A DNA stretch of 64,000 nt, from NCBI GenBank assembly GCA_022410635.1, contig JAJVDF010000189.1:1840483-1904482 (forward strand). The letters are read 5' to 3'. The translations under genes were made by a program, and so were the position numbers. Position 1 is the first letter of the stretch. Every line of letters starts with the position of its first letter. The notes beneath the pieces were generated by a model. The model was not told the origin of the DNA. It saw only the letters and a program-made list of their open reading frames with translations, and searched no databases. Source of the DNA: Tretioscincus oriximinensis. Taxonomy: Eukaryota > Chordata > Lepidosauria > Squamata > Gymnophthalmidae. Below, one piece after another: positions 48,167 to 59,429 of this stretch.

Positions 48167-48366
48167 AGGCTGACCAGATGACCCCTTTTGTGTGGGGGAG
48201 TTGAAAACCCATTTTTGGGATGCTTCCCAGCTTTTTCTGAGGGAAAAAAAACAAAAAAATTCAGAAAAAAATCTTTTTTTGAAAAACATTTTCTCAGAAA
48301 ATAATGGGAGGCACCCCAAAACCAGGTGTTCACCTCCCCCCAAAAAAGAGGTCATCTGGTCAGCCT
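48167..48366. mobile_element. 200-bp MITE with inverted termini
   Basis: Left end AGGCTGACCAGATGACC and right end GGTCATCTGGTCAGCCT are perfect inverted repeats that extend more loosely through CCCTTTTGTGTGGGGG / CCCCCCAAAAAAGAG. It is flanked by TA on both sides. The interior is A-rich with a partially self-complementary 'ttttctga'/'tcagaaaa' pair. A one-ended relative is at 28748. It sits in the presumed USH2A intron 1. Confidence 0.75.
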
Positions 48367-48666
48367 AAAAAAGTTAAATAATTGTCCTGATGTATTGTGA
48401 TTAGTTGATAATCCTATAAATATGGTCAACCCACCNTGTATTAACCTAAGGTTATCACATTAAAACTGGGATAAATTTTTGCNCTTTTAACCGGTGTGAA
48501 AAAGTGATTTTCTTCTCAAGTAAAAATNCCTCTCTTCTATATCTATTAAATGTGCAAAGTTTTATCTTGGTTTTTATGTGGTACCCAGCTTTGCTTTAAG
48601 TTTATGTGTGGTGGTTATGCATAAACGACCACTTTTTCATATATACTTTTGTGTGTTGACTTTTAG

Positions 48667-48813
48667 GTGTGACCATGGCTCAGGTGTATGCCACTGCTTA
48701 TCCAAAACAGAATATCTTCAGAATCACCTTTAATCCAAGCTTCCCAAGGACATCAATGTGCTCATCATTATTTATTTAAGCATGCCTTATCAAGAGGAGA
48801 CCTACCTGTGAAC
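48667..48813 (+). other. USH2A: USH2A exon 2, 5'UTR part with upstream ORF
   Basis: An acceptor TGACTTTTAG ends at 48666, so exon 2 may start at 48667. The first ATG, 48675, has a strong context (A at -3, G at +4) and opens a 34-codon frame ending TAA at 48777-48779, before the USH2A start. A second ATG at 48688 is in frame with USH2A and would add 42 residues ahead of the signal peptide, but its context is poor. The exon boundary is predicted, not proven. Confidence 0.55.
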
Positions 48814-49298
48814 ATGATTTGCCTAGTTCTGTCTTTACAACGCGGCTTCCTCTTTTATGCCATTGAAGCCTTCATTGTAGTTCATTATGTCTATTTACCT
48901 CTGGCCAGCTCCCAGGGACACTTTCCAAGACTTGAAAATGTGGGTGCTTTCAAAAATGTTTCCATTGTGCCAACTGGATTGACTTGTGGACACCCAGCCC
49001 GAAGTGTTTTCTGTCAAAGTGCTGTTGCTGCTGAAAGCATTGACTCCTGTACCCAGCAATATTGCACCCAGGAGTGTCCATACAGATCCTCAACTGCTGC
49101 CTACACTGCCATGCTCTTAGGAGGCCTAGGTACCTGCATCTCTCAAGACATGAAAGGCATGCATCCCGGACCATCCGGAAACATGCCAAGCTTTGTTTTT
49201 CATAATCGAAAAGATTGCTTTGTTACTCCCCGGGCTCAGAAGCTAGGAGCTTCATTTACTTTCACAGTGTGGATGAAACCGGAGAAAGGAGATGTAAT
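48814..49298 (+). CDS. USH2A: USH2A exon 2, usherin N-terminus
   Basis: First coding exon of usherin, a huge extracellular and membrane protein of stereocilia ankle links, the photoreceptor periciliary region and basement membranes. I chose the ATG at 48814 because MICLVLSLQRGFLFYAIEAF aligns with the human start and gives a hydrophobic signal peptide. Downstream, FPRLENVGAFKNVSIVPTG, the cysteine-rich CTQQYCTQECPYRSS and the start of the laminin G-like domain (SFTFTVWMKPE) all match human usherin in order. The coding part is 485 bases, the same as I recall for human exon 2. It ends in phase 2 at 49298, donor GTAAGT overlapping the codon (AT|GTAAGT). No stop or frameshift is seen. A CR1 begins only about 290 bp into the intron. 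Confidence 0.97.
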
Positions 49299-49589
49299 GT
49301 AAGTAGATGGCAAGTGCCCATTTAATCAGCTAATCAGTCATATAACCCGACAGCATTACTTGAATTTGTTCATGCAGTCAGGCAATTTACCTTTTTGTAC
49401 TAATATNGAGGAAAGATGTGCAGAACCTGTCTGCTCCATTCACAATTCACAATGGATCAGGATATTCACATGGTTTGCATGCAAACAGAACCACTTTTAA
49501 AAAAAATCTCTTGGAAACAAACCAAAACCAAAATCTGGGCCAAATCAAACAAAGTAATTTCAATTTCAATGTAATGGCAAACCAAATGC

Positions 49590-51556
49590 AAGGTGGTAGT
49601 CAGGAATGTGAAGAAAAACTTTGAGGAGCACATTGTAAAGAATATTAAAAGAAATAATAAGGACTTTTTCAAATACATCAGAAATAAGAATCCTACCAGG
49701 AAAGCAGTTGGACCACTAGATAGCAAAGGACAAAAGGGCATAATCAAGGAGGACGTAAAGATTGCATAGAGGTTAAGTGAGTTTTTTGCTTCTGTTTTCA
49801 CTGAAGAAGACAAAAGGTATTTACCCGCAACAGATTTAGTCTTAGGAAGAACACCAGAGGAATTAAACTGGATAGAGATAACAAGGGAGGAGGTCCTTGC
49901 TAGCCTTAATAATTTAAACATTAATAAATCCCCAGGGCCAGACAGCATTCACCCAAGAATTATTAAAGAACTCAAATGTGAAATTGCTGAACTTCTAACC
50001 AATGTATTTAATCTTTCCTTAAGATCAGGCATAGTACCAGTAGATTGGAGGATAGCTAACGTAACACCAATCTTCAAAAAGGGATCCCGGAGTGATCCCA
50101 GAAATTATAGACCCATCAGTTTAACATCAGTTCCAGGTAAAGTGTTGGAAACCATAATTAAGGACAAAATTATTAAACCCATGGAGAAGCACGCATTGCT
50201 GAATGAAACTCAGTATGGCTTCTGCAAAGGTAAATCATGCCTTACTAACTTGTTAGAATTATTTGACAGTGTTAACAAACATGTAGTTAAAGGGGATCGA
50301 GTTGATATTGCCTATTTAGATTTTCAGAAGGCTTTTGATAAAGTCCCTCATCAAAAGCTCCTAAAAAAGCTCCACACTCATGATATAAGAGGACAGACTT
50401 TGTCCTGGATTAGAAACTGGTTAAAAGATAGAAAACAGAGGGTAGTAATAAATGGACAGTTCTCTGAGTGGTAAGAGGTAAGAAGTGGGGTACCCCAGGG
50501 TCTATACTGGGACCTTTGCTTTTTAATATATTTATAAATTATCTGGATGTCGAGGTAAATAGTGAAGTAGCCAAGTTTGCTGATGACACTAAACTGTTCA
50601 GGGTAGTGAAAACTGAAAATGATTGTAAGGCGCTACAGATTGATTTATTGAAATTGGGTGAGTGGCAAATCAAAATGGCAAATGCACTTCAATTTAAGCA
50701 AGTGCAAGGTCATGCACATTGGGGCAAAGAACCCCAACTACTCTTACTACCTGATGGGAACCAAGCTTTCTATAACCAAGCAAGAAAACGATCTTGGGGT
50801 GTTGGTGGACAATTCGATGAAGATGTCAACTCAGTGTGCTGCAGCAGCAGCAGCAGCAGCAAAAAAGGCAAATTCCATGTTGGGGATAATTAGGAAAGGA
50901 ATCGAAAACAAGTCAGCTAATGTTTTGCCTCTTTATAAATCTGTGGTGAGGCCACATTTGGAATACTGTGTTCATTTCTGGTTATCACATCTCAAGAGGG
51001 ATATTGTGGAACTAGAGAAGTTGCAGAAAAGGGCAGCAAAAATAATCAAGGGTCTGGAGCACCTCCCTTATGAAGTTAGGCTGCAATGTCTGTGCCTCTT
51101 CAGCCTCGAAAGGTGACATTTGAGAGGTGATCTGATTGAAGTATACAAAATCATGCACAGCATGGATAGGACCAGAGGGCAGTCCTTAAAACTGATGGGT
51201 AGAAAAGTGAAAACAGACAAAGGGAAGTATTTTTTCACCCAAAGGGTCATCGACCTGTGGAATTTACTTCCTGAAGAGGTAGTGGTAGCTAACAGCTTGA
51301 ATAGTTTCAAGACAGGACTAGACAGATTTATGGACACCAAGGCTATAAATGGGTACTAGGATGGATGTCTGGATGTTGCCTCCGGGATGGAACAACAGGC
51401 AGGACTCCTGAAATACCATTTGGAGGGAGTCATGAACAGGTACATATTTTGCTTTCCTCTGTTCACATCTGGTGGGCCTCTGTGTGACACAGAATGCTGG
51501 ACTTGATGGGGTGTGGCCTGATCCAGTATGGCTCTTCTTATGTTCTTATGTTCTAA
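49590..51556 (+). mobile_element. CR1-type LINE, about 2 kb, RT region readable
   Basis: The longest LINE here. In order it reads KNFEEHIVKNIKRNNKDFFK, PTRKAVGPLD, SPGPDSIHPRIIKEL, then RT motifs NYRPISLTSVPGKVLE, YLDFQKAFDKVPHQ, a GVPQGS-like block broken by a stop/frameshift near 50475-50500, KFADDTKLFRVV, then VVRPHLEYCVHFWLSHLKRD and the 3'UTR with octamer tail (TTCTTATGTTCTTATGTTC). The endonuclease part is missing (5' truncation). At least one stop (near 49768) and several frameshifts make it non-functional, yet it is the least decayed CR1 in the window. A GCA run at 50841-50860 lengthens an alanine stretch. Confidence 0.93.
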
Positions 51557-52019
51557 TTGTGAACACACATCTCTAGTTTGGCATATCCTAGGGAAGGATA
51601 ACCTGACCTGAAATAGGCAGCTCTTCCTAGATTAGTATATGGATGGGTTACAGCTTTTGATNGGTTACAGCTTTCACAGAACAGGACTGTTCATACTGGG
51701 AAGACCCATCTCAGACCAGTCCCAGTGATAGCTCCAATGGCTGTTTTGTTTTCAGAGCTGATTCTGGGTCTTTTGATGATTAGGATTCCTCATGATTTAT
51801 GTGGGGGTGTGTGGCAGTGGTTGTATACACACATACTGGAGAAAGCCTATGCATCTTCTACAAATTGCTCTGTGTTTCAGCCTGTGGCTGAAGTCCAGAC
51901 CACTAAACTTTGTTGACAAAGTCTACCAGTAAGTTAGGTTAAGGTACCAGTTTTGTGCTTTATCCTGTATGTATGGAGTATGTTAAAAGAGGCTGTTCTG
52001 CATGGTGNAGGGGGCCATG

Positions 52020-52715
52020 ATGAAAAAATGATATGAGAATCACACATACATGAGATTCTTGTGCATTGGGGGGGGCACATGAGGGAAAAATTCCAGGATC
52101 CCTCTTTGCCCTGCCTACTTCCTGGTGCCTTGTTTCCAGCCCTGCCCCTTTTGAGTCATGTGACTTCCATCCATGCCCTTTTTGGTCTTGTGGAAGCAAT
52201 CATGTGACCAAAGAGGGGTGCAGTGCGGATGTCACATGGCTCAAAATGGCCATCACTGAAAGTCACGTGGCAAAAAAGGGAGCAGGGCCGGGAATTTGGA
52301 CAAGAATTTCTCCCCCCTAGGTATGACTCTCTGGAGAGTGGAAATTTCCCAGCATTGGTTCAGGGATGGAAAATTGTATGAGTAACTCGCACATATATGA
52401 GTTTTCTGCACAGTTTTGGGGTCTAGATGGAAAAAAAACCTCAGGAATCCAGGTCTCTCCCCCTAAGCCCCACGTATCTTTTCCTGGGGGTGGCCATTTT
52501 AAGTCATGTGACTTCCAGCCATACCCCTTTTTTACCATGTGACTTCTGGCCGATGGCCACTTTGGGTCATGTGACCAAAAAGGGAACAGGACCGGAAGTT
52601 ACATGGCTCAAAACTTCCACCACTGGAAGCCACGTGGGAAAAAAAACGGGCAGGTGTGGAAGTCTGGCCAGGATTTTTTTCCCCAGGTGTGACTTTCCAA
52701 GGGTGGAAATTTCAG
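52020..52715. repeat. Tandem dimer of a ~350-370-bp E-box-rich unit
   Basis: Unit A (about 52020-52340) and unit B (about 52370-52715) share ordered words: CACAYATAYATGAG, TTTTGAGTCATGTGACTTCCA / TTTTAAGTCATGTGACTTCCA, GTGACCAAA, ATGGCTCAAAA, CCACTGRAAG, CACGTGG, and GGTRTGACT..GGTGGAAATTTC. E-boxes of the CATGTG/CACGTG type occur at 52157, 52201, 52233, 52264, 52505, 52537, 52568, 52601 and 52631. It may be a decayed satellite or transposon-derived dimer. No family known to me. Confidence 0.7.
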
Positions 52716-54632
52716 ACTGTTATGTTGATTTCTGCATTTAATTTTATCACATCACTGCAGAGGGAAGGTCCTGGACATTTTCCATTGCAAAAGTTACAAG
52801 CAAGAAATAATATTATTACTTTTTAATGGCACATATAATTGATAATGGATAATTTACAGACACTGTTGAAGAACATTGTCAAGATGAGGGTGTATGGGAG
52901 AAGATTATGGTTCTTTCCCCTATAGGCTTTCCTAGGCCCCGTGTTCCCTCTTCTGCTTCCCTCAACTGCCCTGGATCACTGCAATGTCACAGGAAAAGGG
53001 GGATGGGAACCAATGCAGCATAAAAATACAGTTGAGGTTTTTTTTAATGATAGCTGAGATGCTTGTTGCAAACTCAAAGCACGGGTGCCGGAGTGGAATC
53101 GTTTCCTCCCAAATTATTGCATGTGATTAAGTGGAAAAATGCAACTTGTCTAAAGCAGGTGCAAAGAGAAGCTGCACATGTTAGTATCTCATCTCTACCC
53201 CTATAAGGCATGACTAAGACATCACTGGTGTCAACAGTTTAGGCTTATTTAAAAATAAATAAATGACAGGGGTCCTTCGTCTTTGTCAAAGCAGAAATTT
53301 CAGAAGGTGCCATCAACATTATAAGCTGCACCTGCTGAAATTGCTTCCTTTATTTATTTTTACAATAATTCAAAATGCAGAAGCTCTGTTCTGTTTTGTT
53401 TGTTTTTTCCTCGTAATCCTAAACTGTTGGGACCAGTGATATGAGACACTTCTTAAACAGGGCCACATGCTTCTCTTGCACCTTCTGTGGACAAGTTGCT
53501 TTCTGCTGCTTAATCACATGCAGTTCTTTAGCAGATTGTCTGTAAAAGACGGAAAAAGCTTCAATACTTAGCTAAAAATAAACTTATACAAGTGTTTTTA
53601 GTCTCGAGATTAGCATAGTGTGGATGACAAGGCAGTGATTTTATGGATTGTCTATGGACTTACAAATTACGATGGAACGCTGAGAAAAAGCAAGGGAGAA
53701 ACACAATTTTAAACCTCATTCACCTCCAGCGCCTATCCTGCTTCTCGCCACCATGTTCATTTTGTTTCTCCCAGCTGCTAGCCTTGTCTCTTTGTCGATA
53801 GCACAGTGCCTGGTAATCAAGCATGTGGAGTAAATCTAGGCTAAGCTCAGCATGAAATCTCACCTGAAAGAGACTTGGTTTCAAATTCTCTTCTCATTCA
53901 ACAAATATATGAAGCTGTTAAGTGGCATGCCACAGTTTGCAATTTGGTATCTTCAGTACACTGGATCAATGTACTCCATCTTTATTTCCATCTCCCATAT
54001 TGGAAACATCGAAATAAATTGTTCCTTGAACATTTTGTCTGTACCAGAGTTTGATTTACATAAATATTAAGGGCAAAAATAATGACTATCAATAACTCAT
54101 ACAGAGTCCCCAATGGCTGAGACTGTTGTCTTGAAATAATGGACCCTTTTCACACCTCCTGGATAATGCCAGATAATGTGATTGGCCCCTATTGTCCCTC
54201 AGATGCCCCCAGGTCTACTTTCTGTGGACAGCTTGAAGGTTGCCACCAAACTGCCTTGTGTCATAAAGAATGACCTCAATTGAAATGTGAATAGCATATT
54301 CTAGTCTTGTATCCTGACCCTGTTCTTCCTGCCCATTTCTTCACTTGATTGTAGCAAGTAGATATCAAAAATCAGAGTATCCCATTTGTACTTCTGCTAC
54401 GGTTTGGATAGGAACTGGATGTTCCTGTGGCCACAGGGTGAAAAGTTTTAGCCAGTCTAGATGTTGGCCAGATTAATCTTGAGATTAGAATAGTGTGGAA
54501 TATAATGTAGTGATTTTATGGCTTGTCTTCCATGATTTTCTGCACAGGTAATAGTCTTCTATGACTTCTCTCATAAATAAGTGCAGAATTTACTACTGTC
54601 ACTCAGCTGAGTGTTCTATTGATTTAGTACAA

Positions 54633-54680
54633 AAGAACATAAGAGGTTTGTGCTAGATGAGATCATAGTCCATCTAGTCC
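54633..54680 (-). mobile_element. CR1 3' tip fragment
   Basis: AAAAGAACATAAGAGGTTTG and 'catagtccatctagtcca' are the reversed CR1 terminus. It abuts a plus-strand CR1 with no spacer, so two CR1 pieces meet here in opposite orientation. Confidence 0.6.
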
Positions 54681-55463
54681 ACCTGATGGGAACCAAGCTT
54701 TCTGTGACTGAACAAGAAAAGGATCTTGTGGTCGGTGGACAATTCAATGAAGATGTCAACCCAGTGTGCAGCAGCAGCGAAAAAGCAAATTCCATGTTGG
54801 GGATAATTAGGAAAGGAATATAAAACAAGTCAGCAAATGTTGTTTTGCCTCTTTATAAATCTGTGGTGAGGCCATATTTGGAATACTGCGTTCAGTTCTG
54901 GTCACCACATCTCAAGAGGGATATTGTGGAACTGGAGAAGGTGCAGAAAAGTGCAACAAGAATGATCAAGAGTCTGGAGAACCTCCCTTACGAAGTCAGG
55001 CTGCAATGTCTGGGCCTCTATAGCCTTGAAAGGCAACATTTGAGAGGTGATCTGATTGAAGTGTACAAAATCATGCATGGTTTGGACAGGTTGAATAGAG
55101 AAAAAATGTTTTCTCTATCACACAACACTAGGACCAGAGGCACTCCTTAAAACTGATGGGCAGCAAAGTAAGAACAGGCAAAGGGAAGTATTTTTTCATC
55201 CAGAGGGTCATTGGCCTGTGGAATTTACTTCCTGAAGAGATAGTGGTAGTTTGTAGCTTGGATAGCTTCAAGACAGGACTTGACAGGTTTATGAACACCA
55301 AGGCTATAAATAGGTACTAGGATGGATGTCTGGATGCTGCCTCCAGGATGGAGCAACAGGTAATGCTCCTGAAATGCCATTTACAGGGAGTCATGAACAG
55401 GAGCATATTTTGCTTTCCTCTGTTCGGACTGCCCAGGTGCACCTGGTGGGCCTCTGTGTGAGA
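54681..55463 (+). mobile_element. CR1-type LINE, 5' part of an interrupted copy
   Basis: Plus-strand coding YKSVVRPYLEYCVQFWSPHL, RDIVELEKVQKSATRMIKSL, RGDLIEVYKIMHGLDRLNRE and HNTRTRGTP, followed by the 3'UTR up to 'gtgggcctctgtgtgaga'. The UTR resumes at 56253 after a 772-bp insertion. Confidence 0.88.
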
Positions 55464-56235
55464 ACCAACCAGAGAAAAGATCTGCTCCCCACTAATACAG
55501 GAAAAGTCTCACAACAGAAAATAAGTACATGGTATAATAACCTGGAATAACAAGATAGATGTTCCGCAAAGAGACAAAGTGCTTGCCAATCCAAAAATAA
55601 CATACAAAGTACATACAACTCAAATAGCAAATACATAGAAAGACAATGGTCTGAAGCTAGAAAGGAAGGGTCACTCAGTCCAAAATGGGTCCCGAAGAGC
55701 AAAAATACAACTAGTATCCGGAGACTCCAAAATAGGCATCAATCAGTATAATGTTCTATAATATATATATATGTATAGCTTACTACCAGATGCTTAAATC
55801 AGGTCCAATAATGCAGAGTTCCGAGAAACGAATCTGATACCTCCTGGGTGACTCCAATTAGGCATATTCATCTTCCAATGTAGCATAAAGTTTATCAGCC
55901 TGCCAGTGTGGCACAATTTATTGTGGAGCATTCCCCACTGATGAGTAAATCAGCCATCAGCCAAACACCTCCCGCGCGACATTACAGTGGAGTTTTCGTC
56001 AATCTTTTCAAGGCTGGATGCTGTAATTAGTTGACCACACTGGAACATATTATTGATGTTGTAACATCATGTTCCTGGTACCTTGGGCAATGCAACTTAT
56101 TGGCAAGCACTTTCTCTTTGGGGAACAGGTTATTACACCATGTACTTTTTCTGTTGTGAGACTTTTCCAGTATTAGTGGGGAGCAGTTATTTTCTCTGGT
56201 TGGTTCTTTCACGTGCCCCCCACTTTATATATTTT
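55464..56235. mobile_element. 772-bp insert with long inverted arms inside CR1
   Basis: The CR1 word TGGGCCTCTGTGTGAGA occurs at both 55447-55463 and 56236-56252, a 17-bp target duplication. The insert's left arm (55462-55588) and right arm (56101-56209) are inverted copies of each other: AACCAACCAGAGAAAA, CTGCTCCCCACTAATAC, GAAAAGTCTCACAACAGAAAA, GTACATGGT, AAGTGCTTGCCA. The arms differ by a few small indels. About 26 bp (ending TATATATTTTT) lie outside the right arm. No coding frame of note lies between. A retroelement fold-back is my best guess; a DNA transposon is possible. Confidence 0.8.
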
Positions 56236-56324
56236 TGGGCCTCTGTGTGAGACAGAATGCTGGACTAGATGGGCTCTAGCCCGATCCAGTATGGCTCTAC
56301 TTATGTTCTTATGTTCTAGTTCAG
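56236..56324 (+). mobile_element. CR1-type LINE, 3' remainder of interrupted copy
   Basis: Second copy of the 17-bp duplication, then 'cagaatgctggactagatgggctctagcccgatccagtatgg' and the octamer tail. It completes the CR1 at 54681-55463. Confidence 0.9.
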
Positions 56325-56489
56325 CATTTTGTCTCATACTGATCTTCACTTGCTCTTGACTCCGTGCAAATAGCCTTTGGAAATACGCTGTCTGTCTTTC
56401 CAATCTGGATGCTTTAGCCATTGATTCTAATAAAAGAGTCCAACATTCTGAGGTATAATGATCAATGACAGGGCTCACAATTTTGGCAT

Positions 56490-56735
56490 TGAAGGGAAGA
56501 AGATAAACAGAAAAGAAGGAAGGTACAAGAAAAGGAAGGAAGAATGAAGGAAAGGAAGAAAAGAAAGGAAGAGCAAAAGAAGGAATGGATGAAAAAGGAA
56601 GGAAGATAAGAAGGAATGAAAGAAAAGGAAAATGGAAATAAGGAATGAAAGAAATAAGGAGCAAGTGAAAAATGGATGGGAATGGGTGAGAGAGTAGGTG
56701 GAGGCATGGATGGGAGCAAGGAGGAGGAGGGGCTA
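56490..56735 (+). repeat. Purine-rich (GGAA)-type tract
   Basis: About 240 bases that are nearly all A and G on the plus strand, with many GGAA words. The long minus-strand S/F/P-rich open frames here are by-products. Confidence 0.8.
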
Positions 56736-57254
56736 GAGCCTGTTATGCTACCATAACATAAAGGGCTAATTCTGCTAGTCACATAATAAATTACTATATG
56801 GACATTCTCCACTGCCTAGAAGACAGCAGCGTAGATATGAGGAAAATGTGGTGACCATACAGGTAACCTGCATGTGAATGTTGCCCAGCCATGCATGCAT
56901 GAACTAGCTATACATACTGCCAGATGTATATGGTTGACATTTTTGGTGATCATGCATGCAAGCGGCATTGACTAAGATGATAGAATGCACTATATCTCAG
57001 CATATCAGGGAAAAGCACTATGAAAGCTGGTTTCCCTCCATTTTAAAAAATGAAGATATCACTGGGGTGGTTTGACTGCTGCACATATGCCATCCCAGTG
57101 TAAGAAAGGTGAAAAAAAACCCAGCAAGCAGATACACCCTAACAATTCCTTAAAGCTATTTAGGCTGGTTGCTAACACCATCTCTTCTTATAGTAACTTC
57201 ATTGAACTGTAGCCTTGAAAGGCATCTCCAGGGTTCCCCTGCTCTATGCAGAAT

Positions 57255-57785
57255 TCACTGAACCACCCCAGAAAGATGGCTATTGTGCCTCTGTTTGAAT
57301 ATTTCCAGGGAAGGAAAACTCACCATATCCAGTGGCAATTTATTCCACTGGTTCCTTATCTTTACTTTCAGGGTTTTTTTCATGGTATGTAATCTGCATC
57401 TTTGCAGTTCCATTCCATTGCTTATTGTCCTTGTGAACAAAGCTGGTCCCTCTACTCTGTGACAGCCCTTCAGATATTTGTAGCCCACTATCATGTCTCC
57501 TCTCAGTCTTCTTTTTTGCAACTTAAATACCCTTGATTCTTTATAAGATATGGTTTCCAGACTACTCACTATCTTTATAACTTTCTAGTTTATCAGTGTC
57601 CTTTTAAATTTAGGGTGCCCAGAACTGGACGCAATACCCTAAGTGTGGTCTTACCAAGGTAGGATAGAGAGGAACAATTATTTCATGTGACGTAATGGCT
57701 CTAACTCTTTCACTTATCAGCTTCATAGAGTGGCCCCTGATTTATATACTTCGTTTATGTCAACTCCTAAACATCTCTTAGAATC
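57255..57785 (-). mobile_element. CR1 LINE of the chicken/L3-like subfamily
   Basis: Minus-strand reading KRRLRGDMIVGYKYLKGCHR, then RNQWNKLPLDMVSFPSLEIFK matches the C-terminal CR1 ORF2 with the 'YKYLKG' word of avian-type CR1, distinct from the 'VYKIMH' subfamily elsewhere in the window. Upstream noncoding-looking plus-strand text ('ggtgcccagaactggacgcaata', 'atttcatgtgacgtaatggctc') is the reversed RT end. Decayed. Confidence 0.78.
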
Positions 57786-59429
57786 CAATGATTAACAACA
57801 CAAGAAGCCATTAATGAATTTAAATAAGATTTATAGGAAGTATTTACTACATCATTCTCCAGCTTGGCAACTGTCACTGGACATAATTTGTTTTTTATTT
57901 CTTTAAAATAACCTTTTAAACAAGAATCTCCATAATGGAACACAGAATAAGGTTTAGTTTTCTTACTTGCTTTCATGGGTATCTTCTTGTACTTACTATT
58001 CCAATATCCCACCAAGTTGGCCAGTTTTAGAGCAGCAGCAGTACAAGCTTAATTTATGCAAAGAGGGGTAATATTCCCAAAGCTGAACAAATGTTGTTGT
58101 GCTAGTTGTAAATACAATATGCCTTTGCTTGCTGAGAAATATTGAAAACCAAGCATTCATGAAAACTTTCTGGATTTTGAAGTGTGTAACATCAAGGTCA
58201 TTTTCCTTGTTAAAGTCATGACACCTGTAGGGTCCACATGTGGAGGTGTTTGTTTTCAGATAAGCAAAATTAATAAACCCTGGATTATCCAATTATTGTT
58301 TATCCAGGAACTGGGTAAATCCAGTTCCTAAATATTTTCCTACTTGGCTATGTCTTCTGTCAAATATTTGTTAACGAAAAACTAACATGTTTACATACAA
58401 ACAGAATTGGCAATATGTTAAGAAATATATTTCTTAGTAAACTTGAAGACTACATGTTTGGTTTGAAAATTCTGTTGACAAATACTGATGGGATCAAAGT
58501 CATTACAGAAATATAGTAGTGGCCAAACTCTGTTTGTCATAGCTATTTAAAAGGGTACTGACAAAGTTGTCAGTTGACTTGGCCATCTCTCTATACTGTG
58601 TGATTGGAAAGCATCTAGTATAAAGGTGTTTCTGTTATCCTGTGCCTTTTTTATATGAGTGCAACAGTTTTTTTTATAGGAACTAAGGAAAAATATTTTC
58701 CGTTTTGTGATGCTGCTATATGCATTGCTCGTGAAAGTTGTGTGCAGTTAAATTTGGCTTGCTTTATATTATTTAGTAACTTCAGGCTACCAAATGACAG
58801 CATTCTTAGGCCTGACTTGCCCTTGACTTTATTTTGTTCTAAAAAGTGGTCTTAGGGTCTGCTATCCGCATGCCATTTCAGACTTGCACAGGACTTGGCA
58901 GATCCTGGGCTAGCCCAGAATAACATATGGCCAGGAGGCCCCTTAGACCACTTTCTGGAACAGAGTAAGACCAAATGTGAATCAGCATATGTTACTACAA
59001 GGGATCATATTAGAGACGCTGCATCCTCTTGGTAGAGAATTGGAGGCCCTCACTGGCAGAAGTACTTGCAACCTATCCCAGAAGGAAGGCACCCAATATT
59101 TTCTCACAACATGCCTTAATCCCCCATTCGTTTGAAANCGGGAGAGAAAAGTTCCTTTGTTTTGAAGTTGCAGCATTGACATATTTTTGTTACACCAGGA
59201 ACGACCTTGCAGTTTGAATCCAGTAAAAGTGCTTCTAGATTGAATGTTTATAGGATGGTGAAAGGAGGTCATTCCTGCAGCCACCATGTCTACATGTCTA
59301 TGGCATGAAAACAGCCCTGCTTGAGCAGACCACAACCCATCTTGTTAAGCATCTTGATTATACGGCGGCCCACGTATTACTTGTGGATATTGTCAAACAA
59401 AAGGAGACAAACTTTTATCTATTCTCAAC

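Noticed and set aside
48688..48813. Usherin starting at the upstream in-frame ATG
   Set aside because: Poor initiation context, no similarity to human usherin before residue 43, and it would bury the signal peptide. Kept only as a finding.
50142..51340. Functional reverse transcriptase gene
   Set aside because: Reading frame is broken by stops and shifts and the 5' endonuclease part is missing, so it is a dead CR1 copy.
55938..55945. CTGATGAG, the first core of a hammerhead ribozyme, inside the fold-back element
   Set aside because: Hammerheads occur in Penelope-like repeats, but no GAAA core with a flanking stem and UH cleavage site follows in register, and the other strand does not complete it.
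56209..56812. Two long minus-strand frames rich in Ser, Phe, Pro and Leu
   Set aside because: They translate the GGAA purine tract and adjoining CR1 tail; no signal of a real protein.
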